Source of the DNA: Paenibacillus rubinfantis
Lineage (GTDB): Bacteria > Bacillota > Bacilli > Paenibacillales > Paenibacillaceae
Assembly (NCBI RefSeq): GCF_001486505.1
Contig: NZ_LN909059.1
Span: forward strand, 1 to 64,000
Length of the DNA: 64,000 nt
Reading direction: 5' to 3'
The position numbers and the translations under genes were made by a program. Below, piece after piece: positions 49,462 through 58,204 of this stretch. The notes beneath the pieces were generated by a model that searched no databases, had not been told where the DNA came from, and saw only the letters and a list, made by a program, of their open reading frames with translations. Positions within the stretch are counted from its first letter, which is position 1. Each line of letters opens with the position of its first letter.

Positions 49462-52395
49462 CTAGAAGTTGAAGGCGAATTGCCCTTCACCGACGTTATA
49501 CGACTTCTTCGCCTTAACCGCCGGTTTTCTGCCCTCAACCACCAGCCTTAATTGGAACTCTTCCTTCGTGGCTTCCGTACGCTCGACGACCGGCTTGTTC
49601 GTCAACCCGAACACCCACCTGCGGAAATCCGCTTGCTCCGACGGCACTTTCGACACGTCCCACTTCAGAGAAATCTCGGCGCCAGATTTCGAAAGCTGCA
49701 AGCCGTCAACCCCTTGATTGACGTTCTGCTCGACGTACGCAATCTGCTGCTCGAACCGTGGATACAGGTCAGCAGGGATCACATCCGCTGCCCACTCAAG
49801 CAGCACAGCCCGGGTCGACGCCCCTGTATAGCGATCGCCGTGTGCAGTAAGCTCGGCAGGGTTAAGGTCAAGCACTTCCGGTTCCGCCGACGCTGGCGTC
49901 TCAGGCTCCTTCTGAGCGACGCCCTGCGTGGTTTCGACGGACAACAAGTCCCAAACCGCCGCCTCCGTCTCCTCTACTTCTTCGTCTTCGTAGGCCGGCG
50001 CCTCGACCGTGGAAGCGGGAAGGAACTGGCTGGCATCGATCGTCATTTTCCCCCAGATCGACTCCGCACTCTCCACGCCCTCGATGTTGTTGCCAACAAA
50101 GCGTTTTGCGAGTTCGGTTGCCAGGCTACCGCCCGATCCCTCGGTGAGCGCAGCAAGACCCTCCTGCGAGAACTGACCCTCCAAAGCCATCGCAGCGCTC
50201 ATCTTGGCCGCCATGAGATTGATTGCCAGCTCCTGCATCGTGTTCTTATAGGAGGCGTAGGTCGTCAGGCATTTGTTCGGTTGTCCGATACGCCAGTGAC
50301 GGCGGGACGCTTGGCGAACGATGTTTAAACGATACCCTGTTTGGTAGAAATACAATGACGGGAAGGTCAAGAGGTCCAAGCCTGTTGAAACTAGCACAGG
50401 GTTACAAAGTAACACTTGAACTCCTTCCTTCACGCGCCTTGCAATCCACTCCTCCCGCTCCGGTCCGTCAACATCGGACTCCAAGACCGCTGTCTTAATT
50501 CCCCTCTCCTCCAGCAACATGGAAAGCCGCTGCAGGGTACCGAGTTTTCCGGTATAAGTTGCGTATATCCCGACTTTCCGCCCAAGTTTTAGCTGTGACC
50601 GAACGAATTTGATCATCTGCAGTTCCTTCGGGTAGAGCAGTCGGTCGCTCAGCCGATACTCTGGGGGAACAATGCATTCCCCACTATCCGGATGGTAAAC
50701 ACCCTCGAAATTGAATGGAACGTCCGGGTAGCTTAGAAGCGTGTTGAGCAAGCTGCCGAGCAGGACCGATTGGCCACCCGCGGCAAGCTCTTTCTGCACT
50801 GCCTCTCGGAGCAGGTTCTCGACAGCGTTCAAATTCTTTTTGAGGTACCAGGAGGGGGCAAGTAGCCGCATGCCCTTTTGGGGGCGGCGCTTTCTACCCG
50901 GGCGCCGAACAACGCGCGTCCTGCAGGAGACAAACTTCCTTTCGCCCTCAAGCGGTACACTCAGCGGGCCCTCTTTCAGCTCCGGCAAGATTTCGAACAT
51001 ATCGGCCATCTGGATAAAGACGGCGACGTCGCTCAGCAAGTCTGTGAACAACTGCGGGGCAACGGCGGGCAGTTCCTTGACCGATGTGCTTCGCTTCGAC
51101 TTGCCGTTGCTGGAACTGTTCAATTCGCCGTCATCACGGGTTTTTGTCACCTTCTCGCGAACGCCGTAAAGATCAATCCACTTACCGACGTCTCCCCAGT
51201 TAAAGCCCATTTGCTTCAGCCGTGCCGGAAACATGCGATAGATAAGCTCAAATAACGACGAGCTGTAACCATTCGACATCGTGCCGGTCATAGCGATCCC
51301 GCGTTTCGCGCAGTTAAGAAAGATGTGGAAGGCATGTGCCTGAGCGCTACCGCCGGCGAGCTCGTGGCACTCGTCTCCGATAGCGAGATCGAATTTGCCC
51401 TTGAACCACCGCTTGAACAAGTCCGCCGGCGAAACTTTACGCGGGGCAACGCCCGATACCGGTTTCGGCTTTCCGGAGATGTACTGTTTATCGCGGTTCT
51501 TCGCTTGCCATAAGCGGGCGCCACAAATACGGGTCTCATCCTTCTCCGGATCGGGATTCTTATAAAGACGGACTTCGTTCGAGCAGAACAGATTGCTTTT
51601 TCTACGCGTCGGTTTCCCGTGCTTATTGAAAAAGTCCTCGTATTCCATCGGCACGACGCCGCCTTCTTGCTCCTTCATCAAAAGACCGCCGCAGTCCGGG
51701 CACTTCCAACCGCGAAAAGCGGTCTTCGATACGACACGGGTTTCCCCTTTCTCCGTAACCGTTCGCTTCGTGTACGATCGGTCTACCCATTGTGCAACTG
51801 GCTCGTAAATGTAACCGAGTTTTGCCGTGTCACGGGCGATGATATATACCTCGATCTTCTTCGGCTTGCTGTCCAGCCTGCCGCTGTCACGAAGTTTCAC
51901 GACCTCGCCGTAGTCCGAAAGGAAGTGGACTTCGAACAGGTTTTTATCGAGCAAGATGCCGCATTCCCGCTTCGTCTTCTTAATGAGATGGTTCGGCACC
52001 ATATACAGCACCCTACCCACCTTCTTCTCAAGCAAGTGGGTGATCAGCGAGAAGAAGACCGAAATTGAAATCGACGTCTTTCCGGTGCCAGGCTCACCAA
52101 TGATGAACAAGTTCCGGTGTCGCTGGAATCCCTTTATCAGCGCGGTAACGACATGCGCCTGCGCGTTGAATAGCGGACGCTTAATCTGTTTCAATACTTC
52201 AAGCGGCTCGTCCTTGCCAGGGTGATGCACAGGTACGTACTCATCGTTCAACCGTCGAATCAGGTCTCCGCCGAACAAGCTCAAATAATCCCCGATCGAC
52301 TCGATTTCCGCGAGCGAAATCGGCTTGCTGTTCGTCCCCGCTTCCGAGTTGGTCTGCTCTTCCACAGCTGCATTCTCTACTGCCAACATGCTCAT
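49462..52395 (-). CDS. Large SNF2/DEAD-like helicase of a mobile element
   Basis: 977 residues. Walker A GEPGTGKTS at 100-107, zinc-type Cys pairs in WKCPDCGGLL and further CSNE...ICGARLW (about 235-290), Walker B as DLAIGDECHELAGG (near 340) and helicase motifs V-VI in LVSTGLDLLTFPSLYFYQTG and RQASRRHWRIGQPNKC. The C-terminal 300 residues are acidic and unassigned. Its ATG directly follows the stop of the 215-residue gene, in one operon with the DUF6094-like gene. Such helicase/methyltransferase-like pairs occur in ICEs and large plasmids of Bacillota. Confidence 0.85.
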   Translation of the reverse strand: MSMLAVENAAVEEQTNSEAGTNSKPISLAEIESIGDYLSLFGGDLIRRLNDEYVPVHHPGKDEPLEVLKQIKRPLFNAQAHVVTALIKGFQRHRNLFIIGEPGTGKTSISISVFFSLITHLLEKKVGRVLYMVPNHLIKKTKRECGILLDKNLFEVHFLSDYGEVVKLRDSGRLDSKPKKIEVYIIARDTAKLGYIYEPVAQWVDRSYTKRTVTEKGETRVVSKTAFRGWKCPDCGGLLMKEQEGGVVPMEYEDFFNKHGKPTRRKSNLFCSNEVRLYKNPDPEKDETRICGARLWQAKNRDKQYISGKPKPVSGVAPRKVSPADLFKRWFKGKFDLAIGDECHELAGGSAQAHAFHIFLNCAKRGIAMTGTMSNGYSSSLFELIYRMFPARLKQMGFNWGDVGKWIDLYGVREKVTKTRDDGELNSSSNGKSKRSTSVKELPAVAPQLFTDLLSDVAVFIQMADMFEILPELKEGPLSVPLEGERKFVSCRTRVVRRPGRKRRPQKGMRLLAPSWYLKKNLNAVENLLREAVQKELAAGGQSVLLGSLLNTLLSYPDVPFNFEGVYHPDSGECIVPPEYRLSDRLLYPKELQMIKFVRSQLKLGRKVGIYATYTGKLGTLQRLSMLLEERGIKTAVLESDVDGPEREEWIARRVKEGVQVLLCNPVLVSTGLDLLTFPSLYFYQTGYRLNIVRQASRRHWRIGQPNKCLTTYASYKNTMQELAINLMAAKMSAAMALEGQFSQEGLAALTEGSGGSLATELAKRFVGNNIEGVESAESIWGKMTIDASQFLPASTVEAPAYEDEEVEETEAAVWDLLSVETTQGVAQKEPETPASAEPEVLDLNPAELTAHGDRYTGASTRAVLLEWAADVIPADLYPRFEQQIAYVEQNVNQGVDGLQLSKSGAEISLKWDVSKVPSEQADFRRWVFGLTNKPVVERTEATKEEFQLRLVVEGRKPAVKAKKSYNVGEGQFAFNF

Positions 52396-53043
52396 TTAGA
52401 CCGCCTCCTTGTTCACGTCGTCCTCGTCCTCGATAAGCTGAATCGCACCCGTCCGCAACCCGTAGGAAACGTACTCATCCAGCACTTCCTCACCAGCCAA
52501 TAGCTCGTAAGCAACCAATTCGCCGTATTCGCCGGTAAAGTCGTGTACGTCGAGCGGAACGAGATGACCGTCACGGAGCAGCTGATGGTACAGGTACGGG
52601 ATCCACTCTTCCAACATCGGAGTCTCGTAATAGGAATCCACGGTCCAGAAGAGTTTTTGATAGATATTCCCGTCCCATGCAAAGATGCAGTACCCTTGGT
52701 CTTGACGAGACAAAGCTCTCTCGCTTGCGACAATGCCGGTTACCAACGTTTCGTCTTCGCGTTGGGATAGGTGCTTGTATTTGCCGTAAGGCTTGACGTA
52801 AAAGGATGAACGATCGTAGTCCTTTTCGCCGATCCGTGGTGCGTGGTACAGCCGGAACGAGACGTCTTCGGCTTTTCTCGAATGATGGAATTGCGCGAAG
52901 ACCGCCTGCACGCGTGAGTCGATATCGATAAAGTTCGTGTAGATGAGATAGTTGTTCTTCGATTCCGGGTCACGCTTCGTGACGACGAGGGAGCAATGAA
53001 CTTTGACGTAGACGTCTTTGTGCCGAAACTCCATAAAACGCAT
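52396..53043 (-). CDS. Conserved-type operon protein, unknown
   Basis: 215 residues, mixed alpha/beta (MRFMEFRHKDVYVKVHCSLV, VQAVFAQFHHSRKAEDVSFR, YHQLLRDGHLVPLDVHDFTG). GGAGG at the ATG. Lies between the methyltransferase-like gene and the helicase with 33 and 0 bases of spacing, so it is part of that functional unit. I do not recognise a domain. Confidence 0.6.
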   Translation of the reverse strand: MRFMEFRHKDVYVKVHCSLVVTKRDPESKNNYLIYTNFIDIDSRVQAVFAQFHHSRKAEDVSFRLYHAPRIGEKDYDRSSFYVKPYGKYKHLSQREDETLVTGIVASERALSRQDQGYCIFAWDGNIYQKLFWTVDSYYETPMLEEWIPYLYHQLLRDGHLVPLDVHDFTGEYGELVAYELLAGEEVLDEYVSYGLRTGAIQLIEDEDDVNKEAV

Positions 53044-53076
53044 GTTCCCTATTGCCTCCTTAATTAAAATCCCCGA

Positions 53077-54120
53077 TCAGCCTTGGATGGTGCGGATGTT
53101 GCCGAAGCGATCAACCGTTCGGAACGTGATCTTGAATGTCTCCCGCTCCGTCTCGATCGTCTCGTTCGCCGTTTTCTCCACGTCCTTCGTGATCGCTTTC
53201 TTCACGATCCCTTTCAGCACGTGAAGCAGCTCGCCCCGGCCGACCTTGCCGTTCAGCCTGCCCGATGCCATGCGAAGCACACGGTGCATTTCCTTATCCG
53301 GAAGGAGCGGCTGCAGCTTTAATGCCGGTGCCTTCGGGGTCGTCCATTCCATGCCTTTTCGCGTAAGGGACGATTTGAGGGACACGCTCTTTACGTGATC
53401 GACGTCCATCAGCATGGAGCGGAAATACTTTGGCGTCACGTTCCCCTGCGGGACCTTGTAGATCGGTTCCTCCGCCATCGGGAGACGTTCCAGTTCGTTT
53501 CCTTCTTCCATCAAATACAGGATCCGTTGAACCTCCGGTCGATCGACGAATTTTACGGACCGCTTGCGGCCGAACGCATAGACTTGCCCGAAAGTATCAT
53601 CGTGCGACTGATACACCCGAATGTCGTCCAGGTTCGTCACGAGCAGCGTCACAATGTCCTTCGTCATCCTCCGGCGCGGGATGTTGTACACGAGAATTCC
53701 ATCCACGGACAGATACTGAATGATGTGGCGAAGAAACACTTTTTCCTTACGCTCGCTCTTGGATTCCTCCGATTCCGAATCGTCATCGTACGGCGGGTTA
53801 AGGTAAATCAGCCGGAAGTAATCTTTCGTAATCCGGCACTGCTCGTACCCGCCAAACAACGCTTGATCGATTCGTCCCCGAAGCTCCAAATACTTCCCTT
53901 CGTTCGGCTCAATCCCGAACGTAACTGCCTTCGACCCACTCGTGAGAACTTCCAAGGCCCGCCCGCTGCCGGCACAAAAATCTGCGACGGAGAACGGCCG
54001 TTCCGGAAACTGCAAGAGACTTCGAACAGCTAACATATCCTGCTCAGTGGTCTCGAAGTTCCCCATTCGGATTTTGTTCCTCATCACGCGGTCGAACATG
54101 CCTTTCATGTTGTCGGCCAT
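53077..54120 (-). CDS. DUF6094-like SAM-methyltransferase-fold protein
   Basis: 347 residues from ATG 54120 (AAGGAGG upstream). SAM-type motif SVADFCAGSGRALEVLTSGS, acidic site VTFGIEPNEGKYLELRGRI and NPPY in LIYLNPPYDDDSESEESKSE, as in N6-adenine methyltransferases; the C-terminal half is unlike known target-recognition domains. I know this layout as DUF6094 of ICEs and plasmids, usually close to a helicase, as here. First gene of a three-gene operon behind a structured leader with two terminators. Confidence 0.72.
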   Translation of the reverse strand: MADNMKGMFDRVMRNKIRMGNFETTEQDMLAVRSLLQFPERPFSVADFCAGSGRALEVLTSGSKAVTFGIEPNEGKYLELRGRIDQALFGGYEQCRITKDYFRLIYLNPPYDDDSESEESKSERKEKVFLRHIIQYLSVDGILVYNIPRRRMTKDIVTLLVTNLDDIRVYQSHDDTFGQVYAFGRKRSVKFVDRPEVQRILYLMEEGNELERLPMAEEPIYKVPQGNVTPKYFRSMLMDVDHVKSVSLKSSLTRKGMEWTTPKAPALKLQPLLPDKEMHRVLRMASGRLNGKVGRGELLHVLKGIVKKAITKDVEKTANETIETERETFKITFRTVDRFGNIRTIQG

Positions 54121-54143
54121 CCCTATCAATCCTCCTTGTAGAA

Positions 54144-54336
54144 ATAAAAAAAGAGCCACGCATGAGCGCAGCTCTTATTTCCAACATCAGTTGCCCAAAC
54201 AAAAAAAGGCATGCCTATGGTATCCATAGGTATGCCCCGATGTTCAAGCAGTTTCTTTCCCGGAAAATCCGGCCCACTCTTCCCCGAAATACAGCGGTGA
54301 AGAAACGAAAAAGTTAATCGTAATAGGGATATTATA
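54144..54336 (-). promoter_or_regulatory. Promoter and structured 5' leader A with two tandem terminators
   Basis: TATAAT at 54331-54336 (minus strand), then TATTACGA five bases later, TTCACCGC (54294-54301), a CCGGATTTTCCGG hairpin, terminator 1 GGCATACCTATGG-ata-CCATAGGCATGCC plus T7 (54201-54236) and terminator 2 AGAGC...GCTCT plus T7 (54144-54176), then the ribosome site. Two terminators in front of a start codon suggest attenuation. The same blocks precede the clamp gene. Confidence 0.65.
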
Positions 54337-54447
54337 CCATGGGGCGTGAAAATTTGAACAGACCCGCTCCGTCCGGACGTATTTTTTGGAGAAAGTTGGA
54401 GTTCGCCGTATAATGAAACTATAAGAACGAATTTGGGGGTGACGGTT

Positions 54448-54684
54448 ATGACGATCGAATCTCAACATAACGGTAATGACGATCTGCAGCGGAAATTAGA
54501 ATGGATGAAGGAGCGTTTAGGGCTGGAAACAAACGAGGAGTTGTTCAGCAAAGCTCTCTCACTGCTGCATCAATGTATCGAATGGGAGGACAGAGGTTAC
54601 ACCGTCGGAGCGTTTACGAAGCCCGGTCCGTTCGAGGATCGGGAGATTGTTGAATATCGAATCCGGCCGGTGGACCGTGAATAG
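54448..54684 (+). CDS. Small ribbon-helix-helix-like protein, paralogue of the 57756 gene product
   Basis: 78 residues from ATG 54448 (GGGGGTG upstream). The part LEWMKERLGLETNEELFSKA followed by LSLLHQCIEWEDRGYTVGAF aligns with LKNLSQKLGVRTTEQLFSKA and LSLVNMGVELEERGYEICAV of the gene at 57756. Such short N-terminal helix pairs with a turn before a long helix are typical of RHH-type DNA-binding or antitoxin-like proteins. Lone gene on the plus strand, between two minus-strand operons. Confidence 0.55.
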   Translation: MTIESQHNGNDDLQRKLEWMKERLGLETNEELFSKALSLLHQCIEWEDRGYTVGAFTKPGPFEDREIVEYRIRPVDRE

Positions 54685-54698
54685 CCACTAAATACACG

Positions 54699-54728
54699 AG
54701 GTCCGACCTTCACAGTGAAGGCGGACCT
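54699..54728. terminator. Stem-loop between convergent genes
   Basis: AGGTCCG-a-CCTTCAC-agt-GAAGG-c-GGACCT. Strong stem but only a short T-rich tail (ATTGTGTGG). Confidence 0.6.
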
Positions 54729-54761
54729 ATTGTGTGGTTCAGCTTAAATTAAGAAGGCTGA

Positions 54762-55643
54762 TTATTCAGGGGGATTCTGCGATTCTCTCTGCTCTAAACC
54801 CTCCATTAACGTTATAACGACAAAGGGAACGCGAGGAGGAGTGTGGGATTCGGATTCATCGTTTGCAACGGGGAAGCGATCCGATGTCACTTGTTCCCCA
54901 TATGCCTCTCTTAACATGTCGCGTACGTACCATGGGGGGGTTTCAGAGACGACATCCTCTTGCCCAACCCCGTATTCTTCGAAATAGTCCGCGAATTGCG
55001 CCATAAGTTGATCGAGAAAATCGGTGCCGCCTGGACCACTCCCACTCCCGGTAGCACGGAACACGCAAGTGCAAAATAGACAGGCCATCGGCAAGGATTG
55101 GTCATTAACTTCCGCGAAGCTAAACGTCTTTCTCGTTCCCGCTCCCCGTGGTAAGGCAAGAAGTCTATGGATCCGATTTGCTGGCGTAAAAGTCCACCCA
55201 AACAAGCTGTTGTCTATTGATGCGCAACCGCAAGGATGACCAGTTATCCGATTATCGTAGTTGTTGTAGAAAACATAAATCGGTAGGGCCTTGTTTGATC
55301 TTGCCCGACGCATTAGAAGGTCGATCTGGCGAAGACCCGTCCTTGACCGGCGAATATCGTGATTGGGTTTGTATACGTACCCTTCTTTTATCTTCTTCGC
55401 CTGCACACGAAACTTCACCCAGCGGCGGCAGGGCGTATATACGAACCATTCCCAATCCGCCCCAGTAAGAGAGCCTTCTTGGAGTTTGGTATATTGCCTT
55501 ATAAGATTATGCGGGTGAGTGACAAGTTCCAACAGAATTAACTCGGTAAGCGTTTCTTCTTGAACATCAATTCCACGAGCAAATGATTTTTCGATGGTTC
55601 CCCAGCACCACGTAGAGTAAGCTACGATGTCGCGACATATCAC
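54762..55643 (-). CDS. DUF6615-like protein
   Basis: 293 residues. The order TLTELILLELVTHPHNLIRQ, EGSLTGADWEWFVYTPCRRW, KFRVQAKKIKEG, QIDLLMRRARSNKALPIYVF and YNNYD is the pattern of DUF6615, in which a GADWEW acidic motif and the QAKK block resemble a degenerate PD-(D/E)xK nuclease core. A Gly-rich loop precedes the C-terminal part. Stands before two SEC-C proteins on the same strand. Function unknown; nuclease-like activity is inference. Confidence 0.5.
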   Translation of the reverse strand: MICRDIVAYSTWCWGTIEKSFARGIDVQEETLTELILLELVTHPHNLIRQYTKLQEGSLTGADWEWFVYTPCRRWVKFRVQAKKIKEGYVYKPNHDIRRSRTGLRQIDLLMRRARSNKALPIYVFYNNYDNRITGHPCGCASIDNSLFGWTFTPANRIHRLLALPRGAGTRKTFSFAEVNDQSLPMACLFCTCVFRATGSGSGPGGTDFLDQLMAQFADYFEEYGVGQEDVVSETPPWYVRDMLREAYGEQVTSDRFPVANDESESHTPPRVPFVVITLMEGLEQRESQNPPE

Positions 55644-55713
55644 GAATACGAACCGCCTTTCCGCTTTGTGACGAAGATTTATCCTTTGTTCCGCCTGAGA
55701 CAGACTATTTGTC

Positions 55714-56343
55714 TCAGGGAGTTATGAGTACGCGCTTCGTATCCTTATAGCGATCGCGGAGCTCGGCCGTTGTTAAATTTAATCCTAACGGCTTACCAAC
55801 GGCTTCAATTAAGCCCCAACTCCGAGCGTGATCGGCGCCGTCTAGGTAATCCGAAAAGGGAGTTCTGAATACTCGTTCGGCTACCAAACCCAACCCATCG
55901 GACTTGAACCGGTAATTAAACTTCGTCTGAAACCCGGTGTCTAAATCATATCCGGCAAAGACGGGAGCATTTCGCCCTCCGTCCAACGTCAGCTGGATGG
56001 AAAGGTCAAATACTTTCCCGTCAACTTCGACCCATGAATGGTCAAAAAACTGTCCATCCGGACGCCGCACCTCACCGATACAAAGCTCCGACGAAATGCC
56101 TTGTTCACTGAACAGAACATACATGATGGACGATAGGAGATGACACGCTCCAGGATTCGGATGTTTCCTGAAATCGTCGTTCAGCAAGAAATACGTCTGA
56201 TGGATCGCGGCTCTGTGATAATGGCTGAACTCGACCTCCCCAGCGACTTCACTCCACGTCTTCCCGCTATTCTTCAAGTGACACTGCTTGTACTTCTTCC
56301 CGCTTCCGCACGGACAAGGATCATTTCTTCCAGGTGTGGACAT
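55714..56343 (-). CDS. SEC-C motif protein with a Cys-His-Asp (transglutaminase-like) domain
   Basis: 209 residues. Zinc-binding SEC-C motif at the N-terminus (GRNDPCPCGSGKKYKQCH). A Cys in PNPGACHLLSSIMYVLFSEQ, a His in FFDHSWVEVDGKVFDLSIQL and the following Asp are placed like the catalytic triad of papain/transglutaminase-fold enzymes. Good GGAG site 7 bases before the ATG. Twenty-three bases from its paralogue at 56367. Substrate unknown. Confidence 0.72.
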   Translation of the reverse strand: MSTPGRNDPCPCGSGKKYKQCHLKNSGKTWSEVAGEVEFSHYHRAAIHQTYFLLNDDFRKHPNPGACHLLSSIMYVLFSEQGISSELCIGEVRRPDGQFFDHSWVEVDGKVFDLSIQLTLDGGRNAPVFAGYDLDTGFQTKFNYRFKSDGLGLVAERVFRTPFSDYLDGADHARSWGLIEAVGKPLGLNLTTAELRDRYKDTKRVLITP

Positions 56344-56366
56344 GTACTTTCTCCTCCCCTGCCGGC

Positions 56367-57257
56367 TTACAATACCGGCTTGATGCTCTCTTCGTAAATG
56401 GCCTTAGGGTATCTTCCGCTCAACTTAAAACCCGTAATTCCGGAAAGGTCGCTGTCCGGCATCGAAACGGCTGTCGTAATATATTTGAGCGACGTGCCTT
56501 CGTGGACTACCTTCCGTGGTGGGAAGGCGTGAATATTTTTGTGAATGTCCGGCCGTAGATCACTCAGTCTTGCGTTCGGTCGAATGAACACCCTTGCCTC
56601 CGGACTGAATATATCCCGGATCTCGACGTCAGCCGTATCAAGCGTTTCCGTCAGAACCATATTGGGGAGATACGCTTCTTCTCCCTCCTTGTACGGCTGC
56701 TGATTAAGGGTTAAGTCAAGAACCGTAAACGGGGGGGCCACCACCCAAGCGTGAGCAGCATCAAACGTTCCTCGATCGACTGGCCAAAAATACTTCGACC
56801 GGATGTTCGACTCGGAGGAGAAATTGATGGTCAGGGCCCCTTTAACGCAGTAATTCCAAAAGCCCTCCAATTCTAGCACCTTAGAGAGCATCATCGAAAT
56901 GTTCACGCATGCGCCCTTCGCTCCGTCCCGAGCCAGTTCCTCGCGAATCAGGTTACAAATTCTCGGAATAACAGTCCGTGCCCGCTCCAAATATTCTTCG
57001 CTATACGGCCGCTCATTGACGAATCGCGCGTATTTCTCCAGATATGCGGGATCTCTACGTTCCTGCGCCATGAAATTGGGATGGTTATAGAATTCAATTT
57101 GATCGTAGGGAATTTTCTTCGCCGCAAACTCGCTTACGAGTTCATCGTACCCGTTCTGTACTGGCCGATTCGCTGCCGGACTATTCATGCAGCACGCTTT
57201 GAATTTCTTCCCGCTTCCGCAAAAACACGGGTCGTTACGCCCCAATTTTGCAGTCAT
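56367..57257 (-). CDS. SEC-C motif protein with a Cys-His-Asp domain, second copy
   Basis: 296 residues from ATG 57257 (GGGGAGGC upstream). Begins with SEC-C (LGRNDPCFCGSGKKFKACCM), a helical region, then the Cys in GAKGACVNISMMLSKVLELE, His in TFDAAHAWVVAPPFTVLDLT with the downstream Asp. Longer than the neighbour by an N-terminal helical insert and a C-terminal tail. The pair shares a promoter (TTGACT-18-TATGTT at about 57280-57310). Confidence 0.72.
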   Translation of the reverse strand: MTAKLGRNDPCFCGSGKKFKACCMNSPAANRPVQNGYDELVSEFAAKKIPYDQIEFYNHPNFMAQERRDPAYLEKYARFVNERPYSEEYLERARTVIPRICNLIREELARDGAKGACVNISMMLSKVLELEGFWNYCVKGALTINFSSESNIRSKYFWPVDRGTFDAAHAWVVAPPFTVLDLTLNQQPYKEGEEAYLPNMVLTETLDTADVEIRDIFSPEARVFIRPNARLSDLRPDIHKNIHAFPPRKVVHEGTSLKYITTAVSMPDSDLSGITGFKLSGRYPKAIYEESIKPVL

Positions 57258-57365
57258 ACGAATGCCTCCCCACCCTTGATATAGTAAGACAAACATACCC
57301 CGCTCCGTTAATGGAAGTCAATATTTGGATGGGCTTTTTTCCTATGACCTCATCCCCACTTCGAC

Positions 57366-57416
57366 AAAAAAATAGAGGCCCGTTCTGCACATACGGCAGA
57401 CGGACCTCATTTTTTC
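57366..57416. terminator. Bidirectional terminator
   Basis: GAGGCCCGTTCTGC ... GCAGACGGACCTC flanked by an A7 run on one side and T6 on the other. It separates the 57424 operon from the SEC-C genes. Confidence 0.82.
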
Positions 57417-57423
57417 TGGCTAC

Positions 57424-57753
57424 TCATTTTCGGCCATTCTTGATGCCGAAATAGTATCCCAAGACCAGCGTTACGAACGGCGAAGCCATCGAGGAAATCG
57501 CCTTGAACACTTCAAGCGTCTTATCCACGTTCTGATCGCCGCTGAGCAGTTGAATCGCAAAGATGACCGTGAATACTACAATGACGAAGATTCCCGTACC
57601 GACGAGAGCCTTTACAAGCAGACCGCGCTCCTTGTATTGGTCCACGATGGTCACCGATTCCGCCTTCTTGCTTGCGGCACCTTTACGGCTCTTCGTAACT
57701 TTCAACTGTTCTTCAACACCCGTTACTTTGAGCTGTTTTTCGTCAACCCGCAT
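57424..57753 (-). CDS. Small membrane protein, unknown
   Basis: 109 residues: a Lys-rich N-terminal 45 residues, then two hydrophobic helices (VKALVGTGIFVIVVFTVIFA and AISSMASPFVTLVLGYYFGI) and a basic end. Holin-like in shape, but no lysis genes are near. Two bases after the next upstream gene, so same operon. Confidence 0.55.
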   Translation of the reverse strand: MRVDEKQLKVTGVEEQLKVTKSRKGAASKKAESVTIVDQYKERGLLVKALVGTGIFVIVVFTVIFAIQLLSGDQNVDKTLEVFKAISSMASPFVTLVLGYYFGIKNGRK

Positions 57754-57755
57754 GG

Positions 57756-58148
57756 TTATTCACTCCTTCCTATTTGCAGACGTACAACCTCCTTCCCAAA
57801 CAGCCCCGAACGCCGCACAGCACAGATTTCATAGCCGCGTTCCTCCAGCTCCACGCCCATGTTGACCAGGGACAAAGCCTTCGAGAAAAGCTGCTCCGTG
57901 GTCCGCACGCCGAGCTTTTGAGAAAGATTTTTCAACATGACGAAGATGCCGGAACGCGGAGCATAGACTCCCTCTTCTTCCCGACCTTCGTCATAAGCAC
58001 TCGCCAACTTGTTCTTCAAGTCGGCCATAAGCGGATGGCGGTTTGGTAAAGCATCAATGAGCTGCCGAAGCTGCTCCTTGGTGTACGTAAGTTGAATGTC
58101 CACGACATCCGAATCCGCCTTATTTACTGCGTCCATTGCATTTACCAT
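57756..58148 (-). CDS. Paralogue of the 54448 gene product, unknown
   Basis: 130 residues. Residues about 73-125 (LKNLSQKLGVRTTEQLFSKA, LSLVNMGVELEERGYEICAV) repeat the small protein at 54448; the N-terminal 70 residues (TYTKEQLRQLIDALPNRHPL) are extra. Between the DnaN-like gene and the small membrane protein on the same strand. Confidence 0.55.
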   Translation of the reverse strand: MVNAMDAVNKADSDVVDIQLTYTKEQLRQLIDALPNRHPLMADLKNKLASAYDEGREEEGVYAPRSGIFVMLKNLSQKLGVRTTEQLFSKALSLVNMGVELEERGYEICAVRRSGLFGKEVVRLQIGRSE

Positions 58149-58204
58149 GCCTTATCCCCCAAACCATAGAATTAGGGCTGCATAACCCGCAGCCCCACTC
58201 TTTG

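Noticed and set aside
57424..57753. Phage holin
   Set aside because: Two membrane helices fit, but there is no endolysin, tail or capsid gene in the window, so no phage context.
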